From positions 62,001-126,000 of the forward strand of contig JAEWZN010000011.1 in NCBI GenBank assembly GCA_023395255.1: a stretch of 64,000 nucleotides of DNA, in the 5' to 3' direction. Shown one piece after another: positions 44,370 through 52,676 of this stretch. The stretch comes from Deferribacteres bacterium. Lineage in GTDB: Bacteria > Chrysiogenota > Deferribacteres > Deferribacterales > Geovibrionaceae. Position 1 is the stretch's first letter; each line of letters starts with the position of its first letter. A program made the position numbers and the translations under genes. The notes below the pieces were generated by a model. It was not told where the DNA came from. It did not search any database and was given only the letters and a program-made list of their open reading frames with translations.

Positions 44370-44389
44370 TGACTACATCTGACTACATT
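44370..44389. repeat. Short tandem direct repeat beside the phage block
   Basis: TGACTACATC is followed directly by TGACTACATT, a 10-bp unit with one difference, between the tRNA terminator and the first phage gene. Similar repeats flank integrase-binding sites. No second copy is found at the other phage end (56149-56310), so the meaning is uncertain. The remaining bases up to 44437 hold no gene. Confidence 0.45.
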
Positions 44390-44437
44390 GACCACGGCAA
44401 AAAACAGACATTCGAAACCCTTCTGAACAGTTCCGAA

Positions 44438-44722
44438 TTATTCCGAACCTTTCCCGAATCTCGCCTTCACTTCCGCCACGTGACTTTCCCATGTTCCGGC
44501 ATACTGCATATCAAGCTGTTCCTGCCATGAACCATATGCCCCTCTGCGGAGAGCGGCATAATGTCTGATTCGCACTGCCTCAATATCCTCTGCCGAAGGC
44601 TCATAAACGATGTTCCCGTCATCGTCATATGCCGTAAGATGCGCCGCAATTGCCCCGTTTATCTCTTCATCCGTCATTGAGGCCGCAAGGCTCTCAAGCC
44701 ATTTTTCAAAAGCTTCCATCAT
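44438..44722 (-). CDS. Small phage tail-end protein
   Basis: 94 residues. It has no signal peptide. The C-terminal RRGAYGSWQEQLDMQYAGTWESHVAEVKARF resembles the short C-terminal module of many phage tail-fibre-cassette proteins (the pattern YxSxxEQLDMQY...W..HI..VKA); I give only the parts GSWQEQLDMQY and HVAEVKARF as landmarks. It is last in the phage block, directly after the propeller protein, where chaperones or small fibre-associated proteins usually sit. Function unproven. Confidence 0.65.
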   Translation of the reverse strand: MMEAFEKWLESLAASMTDEEINGAIAAHLTAYDDDGNIVYEPSAEDIEAVRIRHYAALRRGAYGSWQEQLDMQYAGTWESHVAEVKARFGKGSE

Positions 44723-44730
44723 CCGCCCCC

Positions 44731-45912
44731 TTAAAGCTTGTTAGTATAAGCGCTCAGCGCCCACCACTGATTACCGTATGCTCCGTATGCGATTCCAAGG
44801 ATTTTAGAATTGGCGAAAGGCATACAGTATATGTTTCCGTTCGGAGCGAGCACTCCGCCGAGCCATTTATTTGTACCCGTGAAATTTCCGATAAGCTCTA
44901 TAGTATTGTCAGAAGGTTCTATAGCAAGTATCTGCGATGCACCGAGAGGAACGCAGTATATCTTTCCGTTCGGTGCGAGTAAAGCGCCTGTCCACTTGCT
45001 TGATTCAGGGAAATTACCCAGAAGCTCCGTTGTGTTTGTCACCGGGTCTATGACAAGGATTTGGGAGTGAGTATAAGGCGCACAGTATATCTTCCCATTG
45101 GGGGCGAGTGCACCGCTCCGCCACCCTATTGCACCATCGTAGCTGCCTATGAATTCCGTTGTGTTACCGGAAGGGTCTATAACTAATATCTGCGATGCAC
45201 CGAAAGGTACGCAGTATATTTTTCCGTTCGGTGCGAGCACCCCGCCGTACCATTTGTTTGCGGTACTGCCTAGGTCGCCTATGAGTTCCGTAGTATGTGT
45301 AGCAGGATCTATGATCAATATCTGTGAAGCAGTCAAAGGAATGCAGTATATCTTCCCGCTTGGTGCGAGTACGGCACCTGCCCATTTGTTTGTGGTTCCT
45401 CCAAAGCTGCCTATTAGCTCTGTAGTGTTTGTTGCTGGATCTATAACGAGAATTTGTGCGTGGTTATAAGGAACGCAGTATATTTTTCCGTTCGGAGCAA
45501 GCACACCGCCGAGCCACTTGTTTGAACCGGAGAAATTGCCCAGAAGCTCCGTTGTATTATCGGAAGGATCTATGACTAATATCTGCGATGCGTTCATAGG
45601 CATACAGTATATCTTCCCATTAGGTGCAAGCACTCCGCCTCCCCATTTTCCTGTTCCGCTCAGATTACCGAACAGCAGTCCGCCGCCCAATGCGCCCGCA
45701 GGATCTATTGATGCGTAACCTTCAAGCGGGTTGGAATACGGCGTACTCCCCGCCGCCGCAACACCCTCCAGATTAACCTTCAGTCTGCCCGACTGACTGT
45801 CAAAAACGAGATTCAGCACCTCATCCTCTGTTTTATATTTTGCCTTAAGACGCTGATCAGCAGAATCAAAAACGCTGTTCAGTATCTCAGCCGATGTTTT
45901 TCTCTTCCCCAT
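44731..45912 (-). CDS. Seven-bladed beta-propeller tail-fibre or receptor-binding protein
   Basis: 393 residues. Residues 1-50 hold two copies of a short LNxVFDSxxxRLK unit seen at the start of phage fibre proteins. Residues about 85-393 contain seven repeats of about 43 residues with the core APNGKIYC, then SQILVIDP and NTTEL(L/I)G. Each repeat fits one four-stranded blade. Variation is concentrated after IYC (MPMNA, VPYNH, IPLTA, VPFGA, APYTH, VPLGA, MPFAN), probably at the propeller surface. No catalytic residues are evident. It likely binds a cell-surface ligand. Confidence 0.75.
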   Translation of the reverse strand: MGKRKTSAEILNSVFDSADQRLKAKYKTEDEVLNLVFDSQSGRLKVNLEGVAAAGSTPYSNPLEGYASIDPAGALGGGLLFGNLSGTGKWGGGVLAPNGKIYCMPMNASQILVIDPSDNTTELLGNFSGSNKWLGGVLAPNGKIYCVPYNHAQILVIDPATNTTELIGSFGGTTNKWAGAVLAPSGKIYCIPLTASQILIIDPATHTTELIGDLGSTANKWYGGVLAPNGKIYCVPFGASQILVIDPSGNTTEFIGSYDGAIGWRSGALAPNGKIYCAPYTHSQILVIDPVTNTTELLGNFPESSKWTGALLAPNGKIYCVPLGASQILAIEPSDNTIELIGNFTGTNKWLGGVLAPNGNIYCMPFANSKILGIAYGAYGNQWWALSAYTNKL

Positions 45913-45923
45913 GCTGTCCCCCC

Positions 45924-46133
45924 TTAAAGCTTCTTTTTAACTTCGCCGAGATCCACCATTCCAAGTGAAGCGGCAACCTCATTCACTATGCGGTCATCGA
46001 TTGTAGTTTTTGTTGAGGCGGCAAGCTCCTTAAGCACCTCGATCACAACCAGAGTAATTATTTTTTCCGTAAGAAAAGCCTTTGCCACACCGAGCATTGC
46101 GCCCGAAAACATCTTAACCAGTATTGGAATCAT
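45924..46133 (-). CDS. Small membrane protein, possible holin
   Basis: 69 residues. A hydrophobic N-terminal half (about 3-35, IPILVKMFSGAMLGVAKAF then ITLVVIEVL) is followed by a charged C-terminal half. Its start overlaps the stop of the endolysin gene (ATGA), and the pairing with an endolysin suggests a holin or a spanin partner. The single membrane segment and size are compatible with class III holins; no sequence signature proves it. Confidence 0.55.
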   Translation of the reverse strand: MIPILVKMFSGAMLGVAKAFLTEKIITLVVIEVLKELAASTKTTIDDRIVNEVAASLGMVDLGEVKKKL

Positions 46134-46558
46134 TTTCCCCCTCCCGCGTGTTTATACGCTTTTTCAAAACTCACATATTCCCCGCCTATCCTGCCCCAGC
46201 GGGCGGAATAGCCCCTTATATCAAGATGGAAGCCCGGCGTGTTCCAGTCTGGATAAATCCCAAGCCCCACATAAGCCGCACTCACCTGCCCCAGAATCTC
46301 TGTCCCGTGCAGTGCTTTGAGAAGGCTGTCCACGGCCTCAGGAAACTTCATCCCTTCGATATGGAAATCCGCGGCATCACCTTTGTAGTGTCTGCTGCCG
46401 GAAGCGTGCCCCCCTTCCTCATAGCCGCAGTGGATTACAAACGGCCTGCCCACCTTCTCCCTGAGCCTGTCAAGGAGCAGGAGCAACGCAGGGTTCATCC
46501 TCTCTGCTTTTCCCCATTTTTCGTTCTCGGTAAAATACTTAAGATTCTTCCATATCAT
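46130..46558 (-). CDS. Peptidase M15 endolysin
   Basis: 142 residues from the ATG at 46558, with GGGGGAGG seven bases upstream; a longer frame lacks that signal. Residues about 55-120 carry the zinc motifs SRHYKGDAADFH (HxxGxxxD) and GFHLDIRG (second His), as in M15A/VanY-like murein endopeptidases. It would cut peptide cross-links for host lysis. It has no signal peptide, so release would need the adjacent membrane protein. It overlaps the preceding gene by 20 bases. Confidence 0.85.
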   Translation of the reverse strand: MIWKNLKYFTENEKWGKAERMNPALLLLLDRLREKVGRPFVIHCGYEEGGHASGSRHYKGDAADFHIEGMKFPEAVDSLLKALHGTEILGQVSAAYVGLGIYPDWNTPGFHLDIRGYSARWGRIGGEYVSFEKAYKHAGGGK

Positions 46559-47552
46559 TACGTCCTCCCCCGTTTTTTGCTTTAATAAGAACAACTTCCA
46601 CTGCCGCAGCACCCATACCGAGATCTACAGTTCCATCTGAGCACGGAAAAACATGCTTTCTCAGCCCTTCCCTGCCGCAGAGATACACCGCAAATCCGCT
46701 GTCCTCCGTCTCTGTTCCGGTTACGCAGGAAGCCAGAAGAAATTCGCCGCCGCTGTTTCTCCCTCCGTAAAATCCGCCGAATGAGCGTATCTTCTCCCCG
46801 CTGTAGACCGGGTAAACAAACCAGTCCTCCCGAAAACGGGCGGTTTCGTCATATTCCGAACCGAAACCGAAGCGGTATGAGCGCTCCACAGTCCACCTGT
46901 CCCCGTCTATGATTGCCTGAGCTGTGTGCTCATAAAAACAAGCGCTGAATCCGGCGTATGCGGACTGGCTGAAAAGGGTGAACCAGCCTCCCCACGTGTC
47001 CAACACGCAGAAATCGTAATATTCGCTGTCTGCTGAAATCAGACCGCCGTTCAGGCTGAATTTGTGCGAGGTTATGCTCAGGCACACATCCTGCTGAACT
47101 TTTTCGGATTCGATTCCATAGCCGCCGCTCTCCGCAAGAGGCTCAACTCTTATATAGCTGTCCTCAAACTCAGCCTCCGTGACAAATTCACCGGGAACTA
47201 TCTCCCCATCATCCGCTATGTACCAGCCCCCCTCAGCCGGGTAAGCCACCCTGTATGTGAAACAGGGCCTTGCCCCTCCTGCAAAGCCGATAACCAGAGG
47301 CACACCGCCGATAAAGCAGACGATAACCTCATCCCCGGCTGTGAATACCCCGCCGGAGCCTTTCACTGAGCCGTCCGGAGAAGCCTCCTCGTCCCCTTTG
47401 CAGCGGTAAAACAGAGGCACACCCTGATAAACTGCCGAGTCCGCATCCACGTCAGCCTTATCCGTCTCTGTATTAACGGAGAGGATCACCCCTTTCCTGA
47501 ACTCAGTGCCTGTGACAGCCTCGCCTATGTTCCGCAGAGGATATTTTTCCAT
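46539..47552 (-). CDS. Phage baseplate/spike-like structural protein with OB-fold N-terminus
   Basis: 337 residues from the ATG at 47552 overlapping the previous stop (GTGATG context; GGAGGGG upstream). Residues about 12-95 show the pattern of gpV/gp45-type OB domains: RKGVILSVNTETDKADV, then AGDEVIVCFIGGVPLVIGFA. The rest is aromatic-rich beta structure I cannot assign. A central spike is plausible because the preceding genes include a hub-like protein, but the C-terminus lacks the usual beta-helix repeats and metal-binding HxH tip. Confidence 0.55.
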   Translation of the reverse strand: MEKYPLRNIGEAVTGTEFRKGVILSVNTETDKADVDADSAVYQGVPLFYRCKGDEEASPDGSVKGSGGVFTAGDEVIVCFIGGVPLVIGFAGGARPCFTYRVAYPAEGGWYIADDGEIVPGEFVTEAEFEDSYIRVEPLAESGGYGIESEKVQQDVCLSITSHKFSLNGGLISADSEYYDFCVLDTWGGWFTLFSQSAYAGFSACFYEHTAQAIIDGDRWTVERSYRFGFGSEYDETARFREDWFVYPVYSGEKIRSFGGFYGGRNSGGEFLLASCVTGTETEDSGFAVYLCGREGLRKHVFPCSDGTVDLGMGAAAVEVVLIKAKNGGGRNDMEES

Positions 47553-48427
47553 CACACCCCTCCGTAAAACCTGAACGGAACGATGATGTCATCCTCATCA
47601 AGGGTGTCCCTTGCGGAAGCCTGAGAAGCCTTGCCTGTGGTCTGCGCATTTCCGTCCAGTCCGTTTTTCACAACTGCCGCCCGCTCGCCGATTAAGAAGC
47701 GGGTGAAATCCGCCGCTTTCAGAGCATAAGGCTGCCCCCTGAACTCCACAGCCCAGCGGAAATCAGAATGGGCAAACCTTTCCGGCTCAAACTCTGTTCC
47801 TTCCCCGCCTTCGTAAAAAGCTCCGTCACGGTAAAGGCCGCATCCGGCAATCACTGCCGATGTCCACACTGATGTCTCGAATACGGACGAACGGTATATG
47901 AACTCCTCAGCACTTCCGGCAAGAGTGAACATCACTGACACGGTTTCCCCCGGAGCAACGCCCGTATCACTGAACATCAGCCTGAAATTTTCGGGGCTTG
48001 AACCCGTGTACTCCGGCACAGTCCGGTTTATCTCCCCTATTCTCCCCGGAGTAATGTAGCTGACAGAGCCTTCGCCCATACGTATCACGTAACCGCCGAA
48101 CCCGCTGAACGCCAGTCGGGGAAAGCTGAAAACAAGCTCCCCCTCCTCCGCGGAATAGCTCAGTGCCCCCTTGCGCAGGGGCGACTTGGCGCATGGCGGG
48201 TTATGCAGGAGAAACTCCTCACTCTCCGTTCCGTCAGAGAGGAGAACAGTCATAGCATCCGCATGGGCTGTGCCGTCCTGATCCATGTACACATCCATAA
48301 ACAGGGGAAAAGCCAGCCCCTGAATCCCGTCCGTATCATCAAACTCAATCCCCGTGCTCCGCCCTTTTACGGTGCAGAGTCCCTCCGGCCGCCAGTTTTC
48401 CCTGCTGAGATATAGGTTCAGTTCCAT
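47552..48427 (-). CDS. Phage structural protein, unknown
   Basis: 291 residues, no recognised family. It is beta-rich, with many Gly, Ser and Phe. An Ala/Lys-rich segment comes near the C-terminus (KNGLDGNAQTTGKASQAS), then a short tail ending VPFRFYGGV. It contains no signal peptide or membrane segment. Starts and stops overlap both neighbours (TAATG with the upstream gene), so it is part of the late tail operon. Its style matches baseplate wedge or adaptor proteins; this is only context. Confidence 0.5.
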   Translation of the reverse strand: MELNLYLSRENWRPEGLCTVKGRSTGIEFDDTDGIQGLAFPLFMDVYMDQDGTAHADAMTVLLSDGTESEEFLLHNPPCAKSPLRKGALSYSAEEGELVFSFPRLAFSGFGGYVIRMGEGSVSYITPGRIGEINRTVPEYTGSSPENFRLMFSDTGVAPGETVSVMFTLAGSAEEFIYRSSVFETSVWTSAVIAGCGLYRDGAFYEGGEGTEFEPERFAHSDFRWAVEFRGQPYALKAADFTRFLIGERAAVVKNGLDGNAQTTGKASQASARDTLDEDDIIVPFRFYGGV

Positions 48428-49143
48428 TATTCGATCCTGAAACTGTCATTTTTAAGATTGTCCTTATCAGTGTCCAGATAGCCGTCCTTGCGCACAAGGA
48501 GGCTGTACTGCCCTTTTTTGAGTCTGCCCAGATTCAGCATTCCGCCGCCGTCTGTCACGCCTCTGAAAGTGCCGTTCATGAAAACCTGCGCATGGGGAAT
48601 AATCTCCCTTGAGGCAGCGTCCCTCGCGGTGAGTATCACCAGACGGGAGGAGAGATCAGTCTCATCCCCTGTGTAGTCGAGTACGCAGTATGCTGCCCCT
48701 TTAACGCTGGAAGCTTTCAGAATCACGTACCGTGCGGAAAACCCTGTGATCTCGATGAGATCATAGGATGTTTCATATTCAACGGAAACGGAGTCCAGCC
48801 TGTTTTCCCGGAACCTCACTGAACGGCCGCCCACAAAGGGGGAAGAGCCGTCCGCCGCGCGGGAAACATTCAGAACCCGCACCACCGGATATTTCAGCCT
48901 GCCTTCGGTCTGATCCGCAAAAGGGATATGCTCCATATGCAGTTCGCTGAGACCGTAAGCTGCATATTTCCACGAACCGCCGGAGACTGTGATCTCCGCA
49001 TTCAGCCCGGCGGGGTATATCCGCACGTATGACTTTTCTCCGGCTGAGTAGAGGCTTTTGTTTCCGCCCCGTTCGTAATCCTCTGTCAGGAGGAGCTCCC
49101 CTTCCCTGCTTTCCGCGCCGAAGCCGACAATGAGTGAACCCAT
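48427..49143 (-). CDS. Phage structural protein with C-terminal carboxypeptidase-regulatory-like domain
   Basis: 238 residues. Residues about 1-90 resemble the neighbouring 167-residue protein (GEKSYVRIYPA, HIPFADQTEGRLKYPV), so the two are paralogues. Residues about 165-235 form a small beta-sandwich of the CarboxypepD_reg/PEGA type (AQVFMNGTFRGVTDGGGMLNLGRL, then GQYSLLVRKDGYLD). Such domains decorate phage fibres and can bind carbohydrate or other proteins. Confidence 0.6.
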   Translation of the reverse strand: MGSLIVGFGAESREGELLLTEDYERGGNKSLYSAGEKSYVRIYPAGLNAEITVSGGSWKYAAYGLSELHMEHIPFADQTEGRLKYPVVRVLNVSRAADGSSPFVGGRSVRFRENRLDSVSVEYETSYDLIEITGFSARYVILKASSVKGAAYCVLDYTGDETDLSSRLVILTARDAASREIIPHAQVFMNGTFRGVTDGGGMLNLGRLKKGQYSLLVRKDGYLDTDKDNLKNDSFRIE

Positions 49144-49146
49144 AAT

Positions 49147-49650
49147 CTATTCCTGAAAAACGTAAATAAGCACGGGGTACTCAGGTCTGCTTTTCTTCGG
49201 AAGTGTTATGCCGAACCTTTTAAAGCCTGATGAATATGTCAGTTCAAGAAGCCCTACACCGCTCTCACCGGCGGCATCCGGCTCAATTTCGCATGAGACC
49301 GAGTACGCGCCGCTTTTCTTAACATTGCCGAGGGATTTCCCAAGCCATACGGAGGAGACTATTTCCCTCACGGGGTATTTCGCCCCTGCCTCGTCTGATT
49401 CGGTGAAGGGAATGAACTCGCCGCTCACGGTTTCCGTGCCCAGTCCGTGCTCGGTGATGGTTCCGTCAGATGAGACAGCCCGCACGGAAGCGGGCAAAGG
49501 GGAGTAAGCCCTGAAATATGCCGTTTCTCCGTAGCGGAAAAACTTCTTCACACTGCCGGAGGAATCAAGATTCATATCTTCATCCAGCTCTATTACCGTT
49601 TTCTCCCCGCCCTTTGCGGGTGTGACAAAACTAACTGTTACCTCAGCCAT
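49147..49650 (-). CDS. Phage structural protein, paralogue of its neighbour
   Basis: 167 residues. GETAYFRAYSPLPASV and EFIPFTESDEAGAKYPVREI align with parts of the 238-residue protein downstream, and KYPV-like motifs recur in the 556-residue protein upstream (ASYPVLRLLN). It consists of beta strands without signal peptide. GGAGGAATAA precedes the ATG. Probably a baseplate or distal-tail subunit; no family recognised. Confidence 0.5.
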   Translation of the reverse strand: MAEVTVSFVTPAKGGEKTVIELDEDMNLDSSGSVKKFFRYGETAYFRAYSPLPASVRAVSSDGTITEHGLGTETVSGEFIPFTESDEAGAKYPVREIVSSVWLGKSLGNVKKSGAYSVSCEIEPDAAGESGVGLLELTYSSGFKRFGITLPKKSRPEYPVLIYVFQE

Positions 49651-51321
49651 TTATTCCTCCCTCAGGTAAAGCTTTGTTTTCTGGATTATCTTCAGCGGGG
49701 CGGATGTTATCTCAACTGATGAGGCAACACAGTACCCCACGCCCGCGGATGTGCGCATCAGAAGCGCATCCCCCGAAGCCGCAGTCGGACTGAAAAGGTG
49801 TGTAACTTCCAGATATGTCCCGCCGCAGAGGCTGAGTTTAAGATTCTGAGCCCTTGCTGCCGCAGCGGGCGGGTCACCTGTCAGCTTCTGCCGGAACTCC
49901 TTTACCGCCGTGCCGGAACCTGCGCAAAAGACGGTTTTCACCGCTTCGGCTTGCAGAACCGCATCCTTCTCAGCCCCTTCATACAGCAGGCAGTCATGCC
50001 GGATGGTTTCATACCTGACATTCCTGACGAAACTGCCTCCGTCATGCACATAAACACTGCGCCCTTCCGCCGCATCCGCTCCGTTTAAGAGTCTGAGAAC
50101 AGGGTAGGAAGCCTTGCCCGCGCCGCCGGAGAAGCGGATTTTTTCTTCATATTCAGTGACCCTGTGCACGGCAGACTTAAAAACTGCCGCATCTGTGCTT
50201 ATATTCACATCCCCGTTCGCATAAACCGATGCGGAGGCAAAATTCCCGTAGGCAGTCTTCTTCGCATCAGGCTCTATCACAGGATCTGCCGAGAAGCCCG
50301 ACACAACCCTGATTCCGCTGTATTTCGGAGGCTCGCAGGTTCTCACCGCTTCAAAAAATGTGCCCGGACGAAGGCTGTTTTCCGCCGAATACGGATTCAC
50401 AACTCGGTTAAACCCGTCCGCACCCATGCGCACCGATGCTCCGCACTCATCAGCAAGCGCCCGCAGAAGCTCAGATTCTGAGAAACTGCCCCTTATCAGC
50501 GGAACAGAGAAATCCGGCACACTCCAGACAGCGCTCCCTGCCAGAGCCGATGCGGATGAATCAGTCCTGAAAACCGTTCTCCTGCCCGCATAGGGCGGTT
50601 CATCCAGAACCCCGGCAGCGCGCCCGCTGATTTTCACCGTGTGTCCGGTTCTCTTTATTTTTTCGATCACAAAAAAATATGAAAAGCCCTCTATGACAAA
50701 TTCCGCCTCTGAACCCTTTTCTGCGGGCTCTGTGACAACAGCGCTGAATGACTGGAAAGGATCTTTGCCGTAAAAACCAATTGCAGCACTTACGAGTTTG
50801 TCTGTAAGCTCCTTTCCGTTCAGCATAAAGCGGAACGAGCACTGAATAATACCTATGTCATCATCTGCTGATGATTTGATAAAAAGCGAACTGCTGAGAG
50901 AGTTTAAGGAGATCTCGCCTCTCAGGGACAGAAATCCGCAAAGGCCGGAATCGCCTATGGTGCTTGCGCTCCTCACCTGCCCCGAAAGCCCTCCGGAAAT
51001 ACTCAGACACGCTTTCAGGAAGCTTCCCGCAGAGACGGCATTTGCCGCTTTCAGGTTTCCCCCAGCAGCGTCAGTCATTGCGCCGGAAAAGATGATCCCG
51101 CCTTTCAGGTCTGTACTGTATGAACATGATACATAACAGTAATCATCCAGTCCGGCAGACTGCGCTATCACGGACAAACCGCCGGAGGACAAAGCCCCTT
51201 TCAGATCTGATGATGACCCGCATCCGGCAGAAAGCCGCAGAGACACCGCGCCGCTTAAGCTCAGGCCGGATGATGAAAAACCGTCTGTTCCGGGAACAAG
51301 CGCCCCCGCCACCCTGTACAT
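49651..51321 (-). CDS. Phage tail hub-like protein (putative)
   Basis: 556 residues. The first 155 are low-complexity, very rich in Ser, Gly and Ala (LSLSGAVSLRLSAG style) with a repeating SGxLSxxGxLS pattern. Residues about 160-420 resemble gp27/gpD-type hub domains: a FxVIEKIKRTGHTVKISGRAA strand pair, a DEPPYAGRR turn and ESELLRALADECGASVR. The last 130 residues share the KYPV module with the two following proteins. The hub would cap the tail tube, yet no tube gene is present. Confidence 0.5.
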   Translation of the reverse strand: MYRVAGALVPGTDGFSSSGLSLSGAVSLRLSAGCGSSSDLKGALSSGGLSVIAQSAGLDDYCYVSCSYSTDLKGGIIFSGAMTDAAGGNLKAANAVSAGSFLKACLSISGGLSGQVRSASTIGDSGLCGFLSLRGEISLNSLSSSLFIKSSADDDIGIIQCSFRFMLNGKELTDKLVSAAIGFYGKDPFQSFSAVVTEPAEKGSEAEFVIEGFSYFFVIEKIKRTGHTVKISGRAAGVLDEPPYAGRRTVFRTDSSASALAGSAVWSVPDFSVPLIRGSFSESELLRALADECGASVRMGADGFNRVVNPYSAENSLRPGTFFEAVRTCEPPKYSGIRVVSGFSADPVIEPDAKKTAYGNFASASVYANGDVNISTDAAVFKSAVHRVTEYEEKIRFSGGAGKASYPVLRLLNGADAAEGRSVYVHDGGSFVRNVRYETIRHDCLLYEGAEKDAVLQAEAVKTVFCAGSGTAVKEFRQKLTGDPPAAAARAQNLKLSLCGGTYLEVTHLFSPTAASGDALLMRTSAGVGYCVASSVEITSAPLKIIQKTKLYLREE

Positions 51322-51324
51322 GGC

Positions 51325-52284
51325 CTAGTCCGTTATCCAGTCAAGGCGGATGAAGTTATCCGCCTCACGTTCCGTTCCTGCGGGTACAATCTCCTTAAGC
51401 CAGAAACCCTTCGCAGCGGCGCGTGTGCTGAACGTGAGCCTGTCCCCCGCCTGCCATGAGCCGCCCCAGCTCTGATGCGGCACGGCGAAATAGAAATCCC
51501 CCGCAGCCGTATTCATAGCCTGATAGTTTGCCGTTATGCTTCCGGAAGGCAGACTGCCTGCCTGCGCACCCGAAACACTGAAAGCGGATGATGAAACAAA
51601 CGTAACTGTCCATTCATCCTCCGCCGCACCGCGGTTGGAAACTATTATCCCGTCCGCACTGAAGGTTCCGCCTGATGACACTGCGCTTACGTTTTCTGCC
51701 TTTGCTTCCAGATTTCCAAGCTCAACGCATACCCCCGCATGGGTTTCTGATGCGGCAAAATTGTCCGGTGCCTGAGAGGCAAGACCTATCAGAGCAACAT
51801 TCCCTGTCCAGTCCGCTCCTGTTATCCTTGCGGTGAACATGCTGCCTGAATCCGCCTTGACCATGAGAAGCGCACCCGCGGGCACAGCGTAGTCGCTGTG
51901 TTCAAAAAGCACCTGAACCGACTCATCCCCCGCTGTGATGTCCGCATACAGCCTTCCGCCGCCTGTCCAGCCTTCCGCGGTGAGTTCCCCTTCGGTCTCC
52001 GCATGGTTCAATGCTGCCTTTATGTAAAACCTGTCCCCCCCGGCACTGGGCACTGTGAGCGCCACAGCCGCATCAAAAGCGGGTTCCGCCCCTGCTGCCC
52101 TGTTGGCGATGTAAGCCTTGCGCAGGCGTGTTTTTCCGTTCGTGCGCTCAAAGGCGGTCACTCTGGGAAAAAGATTGAACTTCACCCCGCTCACAACCTC
52201 CCTTGTTATATCCATATGCCCGCCGTTTTCCGCCGTGTCAGTGACGGTTTTTGAGCGGTAGAATTTTATGTCCCCGGTCTGCAT
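51325..52284 (-). CDS. Phage structural protein of the GDIKFYRS type, unknown
   Basis: 319 residues. The N-terminus MQTGDIKFYRSKTVTDT followed by ENGGHMD and NLFPRVTAFERTNGKTRLRK resembles a family of uncharacterised virion proteins found next to fibre genes in proteobacterial prophages (from memory, no accession). The rest is beta-rich, with SWGGSWQAGDRLTFST near the end. GGGGGAAAT lies before the ATG. Role unknown. Confidence 0.55.
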   Translation of the reverse strand: MQTGDIKFYRSKTVTDTAENGGHMDITREVVSGVKFNLFPRVTAFERTNGKTRLRKAYIANRAAGAEPAFDAAVALTVPSAGGDRFYIKAALNHAETEGELTAEGWTGGGRLYADITAGDESVQVLFEHSDYAVPAGALLMVKADSGSMFTARITGADWTGNVALIGLASQAPDNFAASETHAGVCVELGNLEAKAENVSAVSSGGTFSADGIIVSNRGAAEDEWTVTFVSSSAFSVSGAQAGSLPSGSITANYQAMNTAAGDFYFAVPHQSWGGSWQAGDRLTFSTRAAAKGFWLKEIVPAGTEREADNFIRLDWITD

Positions 52285-52292
52285 ATTTCCCC

Positions 52293-52667
52293 CTAAACTG
52301 TTTTCAGCTTTATTTTTCCGTAAAAGCAGTCCTTCTCCCCGCAGCCGCTTGCAGGGCGGACAGGTCTGAGTTCCAGAGCGGGCGCATCCTCATGACGGAA
52401 GCGGACTCTGAACTCCCTGCCTCTGTGTGAGAACAGATACACCCCGCCAGCAGCGCAGGCGGCATCCTTAAGCTGCTGCGCCTCATACGGGCTGAGCCAT
52501 CCGTCATCCTCTGCGGATTCGAGATCTATGCCGAAGCTCACTCCGGCCTCAGTGAAGACTGCCGATGTTCCGTCCGCGCAGGGAACGGAAACGGCGGAGG
52601 GAAGCCCCGCCGAAAACTCATTTGTCCACACCATTCCCTCAAGCGGTATGCCGCAAAGATAAACCAT
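52293..52667 (-). CDS. Small phage structural protein, unknown
   Basis: 124 residues. It begins MVYLCGIPLEGMVWTNEF, followed by an acidic middle (DLESAEDDGWLSPYEAQQL) and a basic beta-rich end (FRVRFRHEDAPALEL). It has four Cys in the C-terminal half (GCGEKDCFYG region), unusual for a virion protein and possibly metal-binding. It always would lie beside the GDIKFYRS-type protein in the family I recall. Function unknown. Confidence 0.5.
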   Translation of the reverse strand: MVYLCGIPLEGMVWTNEFSAGLPSAVSVPCADGTSAVFTEAGVSFGIDLESAEDDGWLSPYEAQQLKDAACAAGGVYLFSHRGREFRVRFRHEDAPALELRPVRPASGCGEKDCFYGKIKLKTV

Positions 52668-52676
52668 CCCTGCCCC

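Noticed and set aside
44731-45912. Regular DNA repeats considered as a CRISPR array
   Set aside because: The repeats are about 130 bp, in frame and encode propeller blades. There are no short spacers and no cas genes nearby.
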